A stretch of 64,000 nt of DNA, taken from NCBI RefSeq assembly GCF_963576545.1, contig NC_083646.1:13006238-13070237 (forward strand). The letters run 5' to 3'. Positions 1-8,960 of the stretch are shown here, piece after piece. A model generated the notes under the pieces. It searched no databases, had not been told where the DNA came from, and worked only from the letters and a program-made list of their open reading frames with translations. Every line of letters starts with the position of its first letter. Positions within the stretch are counted from its first letter, which is position 1. The stretch is from Limanda limanda. Lineage: Eukaryota; Chordata; Actinopteri; Pleuronectiformes; Pleuronectidae. Position numbers and translations under genes: made by a program.

Positions 1-3000
1 ATCAAACGGACCACATCCTCACCCTGAGACGGAGGCAGATGCGAAACACAACCATCAAGATTAACCAGCAGTTCAGAGTTCTTCAAACGCCCATGAACAA
101 CAGCACTGGACAAGGCAACGACATCACCATCAAAATCCAACTCCTCAGACTCCGGCAAATCGGCACCGGACAGCGCCACAGCCGCCTCACCCTGATCAAT
201 CACTTCAGCACCGGACAGCGCCACAGCCGCCTCACCCTGATCAATCACTTCAGCACCGGACAGTGCCACAGCCGCCTCACCCTGATCGATCACTTTAGCA
301 CCGGACAGCGCCACAACAGATTTCAATACAACAGGGGAGGGTGAAACAGACCCTCGCTCCAGATAGGGCTTCAACATGTTGACATGACAAAGCCGACTTC
401 GCCTCCTGCGGTCCGGGGTCGCGACCACATAGTCACGAGCGCCAACCTTCTCCCGGACAACATATGGCCCACTGTAACGTGCCTGTAACGATGAGCCAGG
501 AATGGGCAACAGCACCAACACTTTGTCCCCTGGGCTGAAGCTACGGCTCTGCGCATCTTTGTCGAACCAACGCTTCATCTTGCCCTGGGCAACAACCATG
601 CTCTGTTTAGCCAACTCACAAGCACGATGAAGTTTTGAACGAAAATCACACACATAGTCCAGCAGATTCTGTGGTTCTGCACTACCAACCCATTTTTCAT
701 GTAGCAATTTAAGCAGACCGCGCACCGTATGGGCAAACACAAGCTCAGCAGGACTGAAACCCAGCGACTCCTGTACCACCTCACGCACAGCAAAGAGAAG
801 CAGGTGGACACCCTCATCCCAATCCTTACCATACTCGAGGCAGTAAGTGCGCAGCATAGATTTTAGGGTCTGGTGAAACCGCTCAAGCGCACCCTGACTC
901 TCTGGATGGTACGCGCTGGAATGACAATGAGAAATGTCAAGCTGCTTCACCACCTGTGCAAAAACCTTAGACATAAAATTCGACCCCTGGTCCGTCTGCA
1001 CCACCCGTGGCAAACCAAACAAGGAAAAAAACTTAGTCAACGCTTTAATGACTGCAGGGGCGGTGATCCTCCGCAGAGGAATAGCCTCAGGAAAACGAGT
1101 GTTAACGCACATAATGGTCAGGAGAAACTGATGACCCGCCTTTGTACGGGGAAGAGGCCCTACACAGTCTACGATAACACGTTCGAAAGGCTCCCCTACA
1201 ACAGGAATCGGATAGAGTGGAAACGGGGGAATGGTTTGATTGGGCTTACCAGAGAGTTGACAGACATGGCAGGTCCTACAGTGCTGACGCACATCGGCTT
1301 TAAGACCCGGCCAAAAAAAACAACGCAACACTCTATCATATGTCTTATTTACCCCAAGATGGCCAGCCAGAGGATTATCATGGGCCAGCTTCAAAACTTC
1401 TGGTCGAAACAGCTGTGGAACTACAACTTGCTTCACAACCCCCCAATCCTCTTGAAAACCCAAACGTGGTGGCAGCCACACACGCATCAGCACCCCGTCC
1501 TTCAAGAAATACCTGGGAGACCCACCCCCATCATCATCATTCAAACCCACAGCCGCAAAAAGAGAAACCAGCGTGGGATCACGCTGCTGTTCGATAATAA
1601 GCTGTTCACGTGACATGGACAATTTAACATCTGAACTGTCCAATATAGAAATGGGAGATGGCGGGGGAAAAGGAACCGGGCCTGGGGAGGGAAGAGAAAC
1701 CGGGTCTGGGGAAGGAAGAGAAACCGGGTCTGGGGAGGGAAGGGCTGGTAACACTGACGAACCGTCCCCAGCCATAAAACTGTCACTCAATTCTACTTCC
1801 TCATCACCGGACTCAGGCTGCAGCTGACGTTGCTTTGCTGCCATGGCACGGGTAATGGCGCAGACAGAAAACACCCCTGGGAACTTTCTCACCAACTCAT
1901 CTGAACACCCAGACCGGGGAACAGCTGTTACTTCAGGATTAAGCAGGACCTTCCCCCCCGCTAAATCGTTCCCCAGGATGAAAGACACCCCCCCGACAGG
2001 AAACTCATCACTGACACCGACAATAACAGGCACCGTAACCAACTCCGAGTCCAGGTGAATGGTGTGCAAAGGAATCCCCACAAACTGCATCCCAAACCCA
2101 CGGACTAACGCAGCCGAGTCGGTTGAAGATTTCTCAGACAGAGGCAACACTCCACTCAAAATGACCGACTGAGAGGCTGCACTGTCCCTCAGAATAACGA
2201 CAGGGACTTTCGGGCCTCCCGCAGTCAGCGAGACCGCCCCCTTCATGACGAAAGGCAAAAACACATCATCAAGCTCCGGAGACTGCCCAGGATGAGAGCG
2301 TGAGAGAGATGAACTGGGAGCACTAGGAGACTGACTCAATGAGCTTTCGGTTTTTAACAAATTAACAGCTTTAGGAGGCTTGTCCCTTTTGTTCAAAGCA
2401 AAACAGTAATTAACTGTATGGCCACGCTTCTTGCAAAAGGAACAAACCCTGTCACTCTCCTTACCCCCTCCACTCTCCCTACCCCCTGGCCTTACACTCG
2501 GGCCACTCCACTCTCCACTCACCTTCTGCGTCACAGGGGGCCTGGGCGCAGAGAAGCTGCGACCCAGGGAGGACTGTGGCTTATCATAACTGTCCCTATG
2601 AGTCAAAACGTATTCATCAGCAAGCACCGCAGCCCTAGAAATTTCTAGCACGTTACGGTCATTAATGTGTGTCACAATTCGTTCAGGCAAACAATTCTTA
2701 AAGTCTTCAAGCAACATCAACTCACGCAAGCCAGCGAAATCAGAAACCTTCATAGAGCGACACCAACGATCAAATAACACTCCCTTCTCATGACCAAACT
2801 CCACGTATGTCTTCTCATACGACTTCTTGAGACGACGGTACCTCTGGCGATATGCCTCGGGCACTAACTCGTAGGCCCTCAGCACCGCCTCTTTGACATG
2901 ATCATAATTCAGGCTCATACCAGACTCCAAAGACGCGTAGGCATCCTGGGCCTTTCCCGTGAACACACATTGTAAAAGCAACGGCCAAAACTGCCTAGGC

Positions 3001-3302
3001 CACTCCAGGGTCTCAGCTACACGTTCAAACAGGGTGAAATATTTGTCAACATCTTTATCATTAAAAGACGGAACGAAACGGATGCATCTACCTATATCAA
3101 AACCACTGGCGGCAGGAGGGGGAGGAGAAGGAGGTGCATGCTGTAACTCCAGCTCCTTCAGATGCACCTGCCTCTTTGTCTCTTCCTCCAGCTTCCGCAC
3201 CTCCAGTTCACCCAACAGCTCCTTCTCCCTCAGATCCAGACGGCGCAACTCAATCTGCAGCTCCAATCCCCTGAGACGAGCCGCTTCATCCACATCTGAC
3301 TG
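1..3302 (-). CDS. gag-protease-integrase polyprotein, open to the window edge
   Basis: One uninterrupted frame of about 1,100 codons. In order it encodes a Glu/Arg/Leu-rich coiled coil (about 3290-3150), a Pro-rich hinge, a SCAN-like capsid region (3103-2598), the CCHC knuckle, a retropepsin, a linker with Ser-Pro-Asp repeats, integrase and a C-terminal linker with 15-residue repeats. Catalytic residues of protease and integrase are all present. Its natural start is the gag ATG at 3507, now separated by a 4-bp duplication. It continues left into the expected reverse transcriptase. Gag and pol sit in a single frame with no stop or programmed-frameshift signal seen between them. The product would assemble particles and integrate cDNA; in this copy translation from the normal ATG would stop early. 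Confidence 0.9.
165..317 (-). repeat. 45-bp coding tandem repeat, three copies plus a partial
   Basis: Units at 165-209, 210-254 and 255-299 and a partial from 300 encode a 15-residue acidic repeat close to VALSGAEVIDQGEAA in the linker after integrase. Units differ at only a few bases, so the expansion is recent. The 45-bp period preserves the frame. Confidence 0.93.
450..1385 (-). other. Integrase: HHCC finger, DDE core and GPY/F module
   Basis: The N-terminal zinc finger has His codons at 1380-1382 and 1359-1361 and the C-x2-C pair CRTC (Cys codons 1278-1280 and 1269-1271). The catalytic core has Asp in VIVDCVGPL (codon 1167-1169), Asp in VVQTDQGSNF (990-992) and Glu in HPESQGALERF (882-884), spaced D-59-D and D-35-E exactly as in retroviral-type integrases. 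A C-terminal YSGPYVV motif near 460-475 marks the GPY/F domain. No stop or missing catalytic residue was seen, so the integrase looks functional. No chromodomain is evident. Confidence 0.95.
1670..1746 (-). repeat. 24-bp coding minisatellite (about three copies)
   Basis: Tandem 24-bp units encode an eight-residue Pro-Ser-Pro-Asp-Pro-Val-Ser-Leu type repeat in the linker between protease and integrase. Length is a multiple of three, so copy-number changes keep the frame. Confidence 0.85.
1955..2265 (-). other. Retropepsin (aspartic protease) domain
   Basis: The active site reads VVILRDSAASQSVI with the catalytic Asp codon at 2184-2186; D-S-A replaces the common D-T/S-G. About 65 residues on comes FILGNDLAGG, the conserved I-L-G-x-D strand/helix of retropepsins. 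About 100 residues long, as expected for a monomer that dimerises. It would cleave the polyprotein. Confidence 0.88.
2403..2444 (-). other. CCHC zinc knuckle (nucleocapsid)
   Basis: Encodes CSFCKKRGHTVNYC, an exact C-x2-C-x4-H-x4-C knuckle, between the capsid and protease. It would bind the element's RNA. Basic and Gly/Ser-rich residues flank it. Confidence 0.95.
2598..3103 (-). other. SCAN-like capsid domain of gag
   Basis: The segment runs from FDIGRCIRFVPSF through LEWPRQFWPLLLQCVFTGKA to AAVLADEYVLTH. This helix-rich pattern, with KNCLPERIVTHIND near the end, matches the capsid region of Gmr1-type gag. From published work on SCAN origins, the vertebrate SCAN domain of zinc-finger transcription factors derives from such a capsid. 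Family assignment is by motif recognition. Confidence 0.75.
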
Positions 3303-3507
3303 ACTCCACCCCCTTCATGACCGCTTCACTCAAAAGACCCTCTTTATACAACACAGACAGCAGCTCAGTTTTTATAGCCTGCTTCTTCATCTGCTTAGTC
3401 ACCGTAACTTTAAGAAAACTGGCCAGAGAAATTAACTGCTCTTTAGTGCAAGAACAGAACTGCTCCATCGTCGGATGAGCAACAAACTCCTCAGCACTAA
3501 ACGCCAT
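3286..3507 (-). CDS. gag, N-terminal segment ended by a frameshift
   Basis: The frame starts at the ATG whose complement is 3505-3507, in good context (G at -3, G at +4), and gives about 73 residues before a stop at 3286-3288. An in-frame GTG at 3522 is possible but unlikely as a eukaryotic start. Residues 20-60 show a helix-rich pattern (KEQLISLASFLKV followed by a KK-x-A-I-x-x-x-L helix) resembling SAP-type helix-extension-helix domains; that likeness is by eye only. The last residues are frameshifted: a tandem 4-bp repeat at 3297-3304 throws the frame off, and the next gag residues continue in the adjacent frame from about 3302 leftward. Untranslated leader lies upstream. Confidence 0.8.
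   Translation of the reverse strand: MAFSAEEFVAHPTMEQFCSCTKEQLISLASFLKVTVTKQMKKQAIKTELLSVLYKEGLLSEAVMKGVESVRCG
3297..3304 (-). other. 4-bp tandem duplication disrupting gag
   Basis: The plus strand reads TGACTGAC. One unit is surplus: coding quality and domain continuity switch from one frame to the next exactly here. A lesion of this kind is typical of replication slippage or a sequencing/assembly error. Confidence 0.8.
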
Positions 3508-3814
3508 GACGAGACTGGCCACACTGATCAGACCAGGGCGAGAGGAAAAAAAACAAAAAAAAACAGACCGCTCACCAACCTACTCCCTCAAAAATACCAC
3601 CCAAGAGGGCAAAACACAGCAGCACCAAAAAGAAAACCATGGTGCACAAACGTGCCGGCCGAAAAAACACTGGCAACCACACTAGGAAGTCCAAGCCAAC
3701 AAACTCTGTCAGTGACGACCAAGTCACACCACAAAATCAACTAGACACGGCCTATCACAATAGACACGGCACTCACAGTTGGAATCAACAGAAACACTGA
3801 AGACCCAACATGTG
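3508..3814 (-). other. Untranslated leader of the retrotransposon
   Basis: About 300 bases separate the primer binding site from the first gag ATG. No long open frame was seen. The segment probably carries packaging or translation signals, but none can be recognised. Confidence 0.6.
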
Positions 3815-3832
3815 ATCCCGGACGAGCCCCCA
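3815..3832 (-). other. Primer binding site for tRNA-Pro
   Basis: The plus strand reads ATCCCGGACGAGCCCCCA, the 3' end of vertebrate tRNA-Pro including CCA. On the element's coding strand this is TGGGGGCTCGTCCGGGAT, the same site used by gammaretroviruses such as MLV. It lies four bases from the LTR end, so minus-strand cDNA synthesis would be primed here. Confidence 0.93.
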
Positions 3833-3836
3833 AATA

Positions 3837-4401
3837 TGTTACGGACCTATAAGAAATGGCTCGTGAGGCCCGGAACACATCAAATAAACGAATCAGAAAC
3901 AACTGTTGCCACTAAATAAAAACAAATGCTTATTGGTTGAAACAAACAAATATTTAGAAAGGCAACAAACCAAAAGGGTTGGAGGTTCCCGGCCAAAACA
4001 AACAAAAGAGAGGGGAACACTGAGCCAGCCATCGGCCGTCGAAGTCAGTGTTCACCCCCGAACTAAGTCTGCCTAAATAACCCACTACCTAAATGAAAGA
4101 AAAAGGTTATCCGAAAACAGGACTACCGGGAACCCCCGAACCAACTACCAACATAACAAAAGCTCAAAAGGACTTCTGGCATGGGGGAAACCGGAGCCTC
4201 GGTCTCCTCACCCGTTCACCTGCATGGAAGAATAGAGAGCGAGAAAGAAATTCACAGCCTCCTTAAGTCAGCTCCAGCTGACGAGGTGATGAGTCTCACC
4301 TGAGGACTGGCTGCGTGGAGAGAGAGAGAGAAAGGTGGAGAGAGGCACAAACACACACACACATTCTCACACAGAGACGCACCTCCTGGCCACACGTAAC
4401 A
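3837..4401 (-). repeat. 5' LTR of the Gmr1-like element
   Basis: The left edge reads TGTTACGGAC and the right edge ACACGTAACA, giving 7-bp inverted termini (TGTTACG/CGTAACA) with the canonical TG...CA ends. The left edge sits four bases from the primer binding site, as expected for the LTR end that adjoins it. The length is 565 bp. The U3 side (right) contains short GA and CA runs (about 4320-4375). No AATAAA was found on the coding strand of the LTR; a variant signal AATAAG occurs near 3929. The partner LTR is outside the window, so both boundaries rest on internal evidence only. Confidence 0.85.
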
Positions 4402-6382
4402 GCGGAAAAAAGGAAAAGAGCTGTATTTGTCTTTTCTTTGCAGATATGGTAGATAAGAAAGATTAAAGACTACTTGTCCTGACAACTCAGGGAAAAAAAG
4501 CGAGAGAACAATCTGACAAGACTTAACAAAACCCATCGCAGGAAAGGAAAACTTCAAACAGAATCGAAACCTGCAGATGATGAAGGAGAGATGCAAACAC
4601 ACCACCCCGGGGTCTGTCTGCCTGTCCGTCTGCCTATTTGTCTGTCTGTCTCTCTATCTTCCTACCTGACTGTCTGTCTGTCTGCCCACCTCTCACTTTA
4701 TCATCTACCTGTTTTCCTAAAGTGGCATCTATCCTGCATCACTGCTGTTGCAGCAGCTGCAGCCGATTGGTGCTCTTGTGTTGCAAATTAGAGATCAGCT
4801 GTCAAGTTGTCATTAAAAACCTGTTTCCCATTCGGCTGCTTCATATTATCTCACAAACAACCACAATTCCCCCATCTCCACGGCATACCACATAACAAAG
4901 TAAAAATATCATTAAACAGGACTTTGACATCGGATCAGATGTAACAACTGTAAGGTTTGATTAGAATCGTTCGGTGCATGTGTGTCTGTGTGTATGAGTG
5001 TGTTTGTGTAACTGACAGTTTGCTGGCGGACAAGCTGTCACAGCTCTCTGCTCTGCTGTTCCCTATGGACACATTATTATAGAGCCGTTATCTCACACTC
5101 CCTCTCTTTGTGTCTGTATTTCATACTCAGGTCTCCATGACTTGAGAGGACATTTCATTGACTTACAGTCATTTTCTGCAGACGTGGTCCAACCTTAACC
5201 ATGACTTCTACCCACTCCACAATTAAAGCATGTGTTCACCTTAAAATGTAAAGATTTGGAAAAAGGGAACTTGATTTTGTCGCCAAAGGAAAAAAGGTCC
5301 CCGTAATGTGAAAGATTGAGGTCCCCACTACATGAGCAATACGAAAATTTGACACACACGCACACCCACAAACACACCCACACACACAAAGACACACGCG
5401 CACACACACAGTTGTGATACTGTCTGCTGTGCAATACTGTACATCACACCCAGAGCTCTGTCATCACAACCACTTTAATTAGAACGTCTTAGAAGTGTGT
5501 GTGCATGCGGGTCTGTGCGTGCATGTGTGTGTTTGGCTGTGTGTGTGTGTGTGTGAGTGTGAGTGCTGTGATTTTCTATCCAGTCTAATCAGGCTGACGG
5601 TAATCAAGGCTGTTGCTGACAGAAAAGATGCAAACTTTACTTTTATATCTGACAGAGGCGTCTAATCAGAATGGCCACATCTTGTTTTTTCTGTTGTACA
5701 CAAAGCCCACATCCTGATTTCTTTCAAGCACCAATCCAGGATGAACGAGATCAAATACACCTTTTGTACATTTATGTTGTAAAAGCAAACTTTGAAGAAG
5801 CTTTTAATCATATCGATATACAAACTGTTTATCGTACTTAAGCAGCTTTACTAACAGTTACATTACAGCGGTCTGTGTGTGTGTGTGTGTGTGTGCATAA
5901 GGGGGATCTAATGAGCAAGTTAGCTGTATTCATTAGTATTATTTCCACTGCTCGCTAACTGGCACACCTGAATCAAACTTAGGCCATGAAACATGTTCTG
6001 AGCAGCAGCTGTGTTCACTGTGCTGTGACGCTGCAGTGAAAGGATTGGTGTTGAATGTGGAAAGAAAAGCACAAGTGTTGACGTCATTTTCAGTTTGTGA
6101 GCATCGAGCAAAGGTTCATGGAGCTTTCAGGAATTATTTTGTTTGTTTGTTTTTTCTTTTTGTAACAAGCCAGAAATTGGGCGAGTCCCCTGGGAAATCA
6201 ATACCTACTGAACTACCAGCTGGTGCAGTTGAAAGTGGATGGGCCTCCGGTCCTGTTCTATACAAAACCTAAAATGTGAAGTCACAGGATCTGGTGCTAA
6301 ACTAGAAACAGCCATCGCCCTTAAACCCTAGTTTTACGTTTGTGAAAAGGAATGCCAATAAAACATGTACTGTAGCTAGCTA
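4402..6382. other. Gene-free stretch with simple repeats
   Basis: Contains a pyrimidine-rich CTGT-type tract (about 4611-4690), several short imperfect CA/GT runs (4975-5010, 5345-5410, 5500-5560, 5872-5895) and otherwise ordinary AT-rich DNA. No exon-like frame with splice sites was seen. Confidence 0.6.
5185..5415. repeat. Interspersed repeat ending in a CA-rich tail
   Basis: Phrases such as AAGGTCCCCGTAATGTGAAA and GGTCCCCACTACATGAGCAA leading into a CA run match a 'ggtcccc...acacac' repeat I recognise as common beside microsatellites in fish. Recognition by memory only. Confidence 0.45.
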
Positions 6383-6900
6383 GTTTTCAGTCTCAGTGGG
6401 ATGTGATTTAAAGGTGAATCCTTTTTAATTATGAATGAGAAATATTTTTATTAACGAATGGTGGAGCCGCCGGGTGCAGCAGACAGAGGCAGGAAGTGAC
6501 GTAATAACTCCGCTGCAGTGGTCATGTGATTTTGTTGTCGTTGGCTCTAATCACCTCAACCTCTCTTGACATCTTTGTTGGTTTCTTCTACGTGTATGGC
6601 GCCGCTTTTTCACAGGGAGATATTTGTATTCTTTCTTTTTTTTTACATCGTTAGAAGTGTGATCAACGCTTCTTGCTCGTGGTGAATCCAGTGGAGGATC
6701 CCCTGTTGTGTTCACACATTAACTTCCCATGGATTTCTACAGACTTCACACTAGGAGGCCAGGCAGATAAAAGTATGTAGAAACTGCGGAGCGTCTCCCT
6801 CGGACATTTGCATTCACACATGCACCTCCTCCAGTGAAAATATGGAGGATCTGTGTAGTTCAGTGCATGTCTGAAAGCATCTTAAGTAGATTATGCAACG
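6383..6900. mobile_element. Degraded non-autonomous DNA-transposon-like repeat
   Basis: The first 74 bp recur inverted at 9711-9785. The rest (GGTGCAGCAGACAGAGGCAG, a CACAGGGAGATATTTGTAT segment, GAGGCCAGGCAGATAAAAGT, CCTCCTCCAGTGAAAATATG) resembles a teleost interspersed repeat I recognise, probably hAT-type. No transposase frame. Outer ends not defined. Confidence 0.5.
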
Positions 6901-8499
6901 AGTGGTTTCTATGGATGTTTTCATTACTCTGGCATCTGTTGAATTTGCAATAAAACTGCAGGTTTTTATAATCTAAGCTGACAGCAGCCGTCGTCCTCTG
7001 TCAAGGACTAGACCTTGTCACCCTCGACTATCGGGTGTTGAGTGTTGGACAGTTTGTCATAGTGTCACTTAAACATTGTGACCCTCTTTCTCAGATGCCG
7101 ATTGGGTACCTGTCTTTTATTTGTGTGTTCAGCCATTGTATCTGTTGCTTAGTGCAGTAGAGATTTAAATACTTGATTTACCAATTGGATGTGGCATATT
7201 ATTTTATCACAGTAAAGGGAAGTTGAACATTTTCAATAACTTGGTATACATTGTTCAGATAGCTAGTGAATGAACTAAAAGCAGCACTATTTATATTTCA
7301 TTTTGTCATCTCCCCATAGATTTGACACCTTTCTTGTACGGGTTAATGTTTAAACTGCAGTACAGTGAATTTCTCTTCTCTGCCTTTAGGACACCTGACG
7401 TCTTTTCGCTGCCTCGTTTTGTCTCCAGCATCAGAATCAAAAACACAGCCTGGCATGTTGCGCTATGTGCCTGTAATTCCACTGACAACTGTGTTAATGG
7501 ATGACAATAGCAGAGAGCAGAGCACCATATGTCTGAGCCCGGGGCAGCACGGTGAATGGCAGGGCACACACAGACGAACAGAGAGAGGGGGTAACGGATG
7601 ATGAGACGCCGAGGTGGAAGGAGAAAGAGGGATGACAAAGGGGGCAAAGGGTTAAAGAAAAGAGAAGAGAAATGAGGGAATCCATCGCAGTAAGGAGGGA
7701 AAAATGAGGGGAAAAAGCTGGAGTGAGACATATGAGGGTTAAAAGGTTCAACAAGAGGCCGGGAAGGATAGAAAACAGGGAAACAGTGTATAGATTGATG
7801 GAATAAATGAAAGTAGTAGTAGTAAAGTAGTAAAATGCATAAATGAGAAAAATATATTTCTTCCCTCTCCACCCTGTTCACTTTAATCTATATCTCCTTC
7901 TCTTCCATACCCCCCCCCCCTCTTTCCTCTCCATCTGCATCTAAATATCTGCAATCAGACTGAGATGAATCCTGTGCTGACCAGAGACTGTTAAGTAGTT
8001 GTGGTGCAGACATGATGGGACTCCAGCATAGAGAAGTTGTGAATGTTGCTGCTTCCGTGCTTTTTCCATGAGGTTATTGACGTTTCCCTTCTTTGGTTTG
8101 TGTTATGAGATCATTTATTTTCTTGTGAATTTCTATTTTTTATAGGCTTTCTCTTATTGTTTTTACAGCTATCAATTCAAGTGTGTATTTTAAAACAATT
8201 TGTGTGGTTTTGTTTACAGCATTTTGGTAGTTCTTGCTATATCTTAAATGACAACTCTCAGATAGCAGTCTTTGTTTGCATTTAAAATTCACCCTGCCAT
8301 TTTAATTATCACATCCATGAAATGTTTTTATTCCTTTTTTTTGTTTTGTTTATGCTTTAAGTTATCACTTTCCAAGCTTGAAGTTTCAATTAAATTTGAG
8401 CAGTAACTATGTTTTTATTTCCTGGCTCAGGTTTACGCATTATTAAAGTTGCAGGAGGTGGCATCGCTATATTAAAATAGTTGATTCTCATCCCCAGGA
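6901..8499. other. Gene-free stretch
   Basis: AT-rich with a purine-rich block (about 7560-7700), an 11-C run at 7910-7920 and T-rich runs around 8330. A 191-codon minus-strand frame (7306-7881) is low complexity and has no domain character. Confidence 0.55.
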
Positions 8500-8960
8500 C
8501 ACTAAGTAATAAGAATTTGTGATGGCGTCTCACTGTCCTGAGCTCCTCCCATTAGACGAGCAGATACATGCGCTTCATATACGTGACAGATAACCAAAGT
8601 TTTATTGCATTTATTTTTGGGTTGCTGTGAAGTGTAGACAGTTGTTGCCAATGCTGGAATAGTGACCCTTCCTGTAAGATTATCTGCCATTGATTCAGGG
8701 CAGGGGTTCCAATTCAGAGACATGCACATGCAGCTGCTCTGTTTAACAGCCAATAGAAGGGCCCTCTTTCTGAATGGCCCTGTAATTGGTCAAAGTCTCC
8801 CGTCATGAGCCAGATTTCCCCAAGGCTGTAAACAGAGCCTTGAGGAAGTGCAGGAGCCTAGTTTTCTTTCAGATCACTTGATATACATCATGCTGGATGA
8901 TTATGCTGTTCATGTGTTTCAGTTTCAGGTTTTATCTGCATTTCCAAAATGTATTCACGA
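8500..8960. mobile_element. Interspersed repeat (MITE-like), recognised type
   Basis: Contains CACTGTCCTGAGCTCCTCCC, GACGAGCAGATACATGCGCT, AACAGCCAATAGAAGGGCCC, GGTCAAAGTCTCCCGTCATG and GTAAACAGAGCCTTGAGGAA in order. This series matches a multicopy non-coding repeat I recognise from several teleosts. No frame, and terminal repeats not located. Superfamily uncertain. Confidence 0.55.

Larger units (their letters stand above)
1..4401 (-). mobile_element. Ty3/gypsy LTR retrotransposon, Gmr1-like, cut by the left window edge
   Basis: Reading leftward the parts are LTR (4401-3837), tRNA-Pro primer binding site (3832-3815), leader, gag from 3507, CCHC knuckle (2444-2403), retropepsin (about 2265-1955), integrase (about 1385-450) and a repeat-bearing linker that runs off the edge. 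Only about 570 bases lie between the end of protease and the integrase zinc finger, and they encode a Pro/Ser-rich linker, so no reverse transcriptase/RNase H fits there. Those domains, the polypurine tract and the other LTR should lie left of the window. PR-IN-RT order is the hallmark of Gmr1-type Ty3/gypsy elements of fish and other deuterostomes. After one 4-bp duplication in gag the frame is open to the edge, so the copy looks fairly young. Target duplication cannot be tested; the right flank begins GCGGA. Confidence 0.93.

Noticed and set aside
165..317. CRISPR-like array from the 45-bp units
   Set aside because: The units are contiguous, without spacers, and in frame inside a polyprotein of a vertebrate retrotransposon.
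1386..1955. Deletion of reverse transcriptase from a standard gypsy element
   Set aside because: The protease-integrase junction is open and in frame, and the frame continues past integrase; the Gmr1 domain order explains this without a deletion.
39..2648. Plus-strand frames across the retrotransposon (for example 873-1613 and 1573-1827)
   Set aside because: They are antisense shadows of the minus-strand polyprotein, which has the domain motifs.
3508..3522. GTG start extending gag upstream
   Set aside because: A eukaryotic element would use the well-placed ATG whose complement is 3505-3507.
7306..7881. 191-codon minus-strand frame
   Set aside because: Composition is driven by pyrimidine-rich DNA; no domain, signal or splice context.
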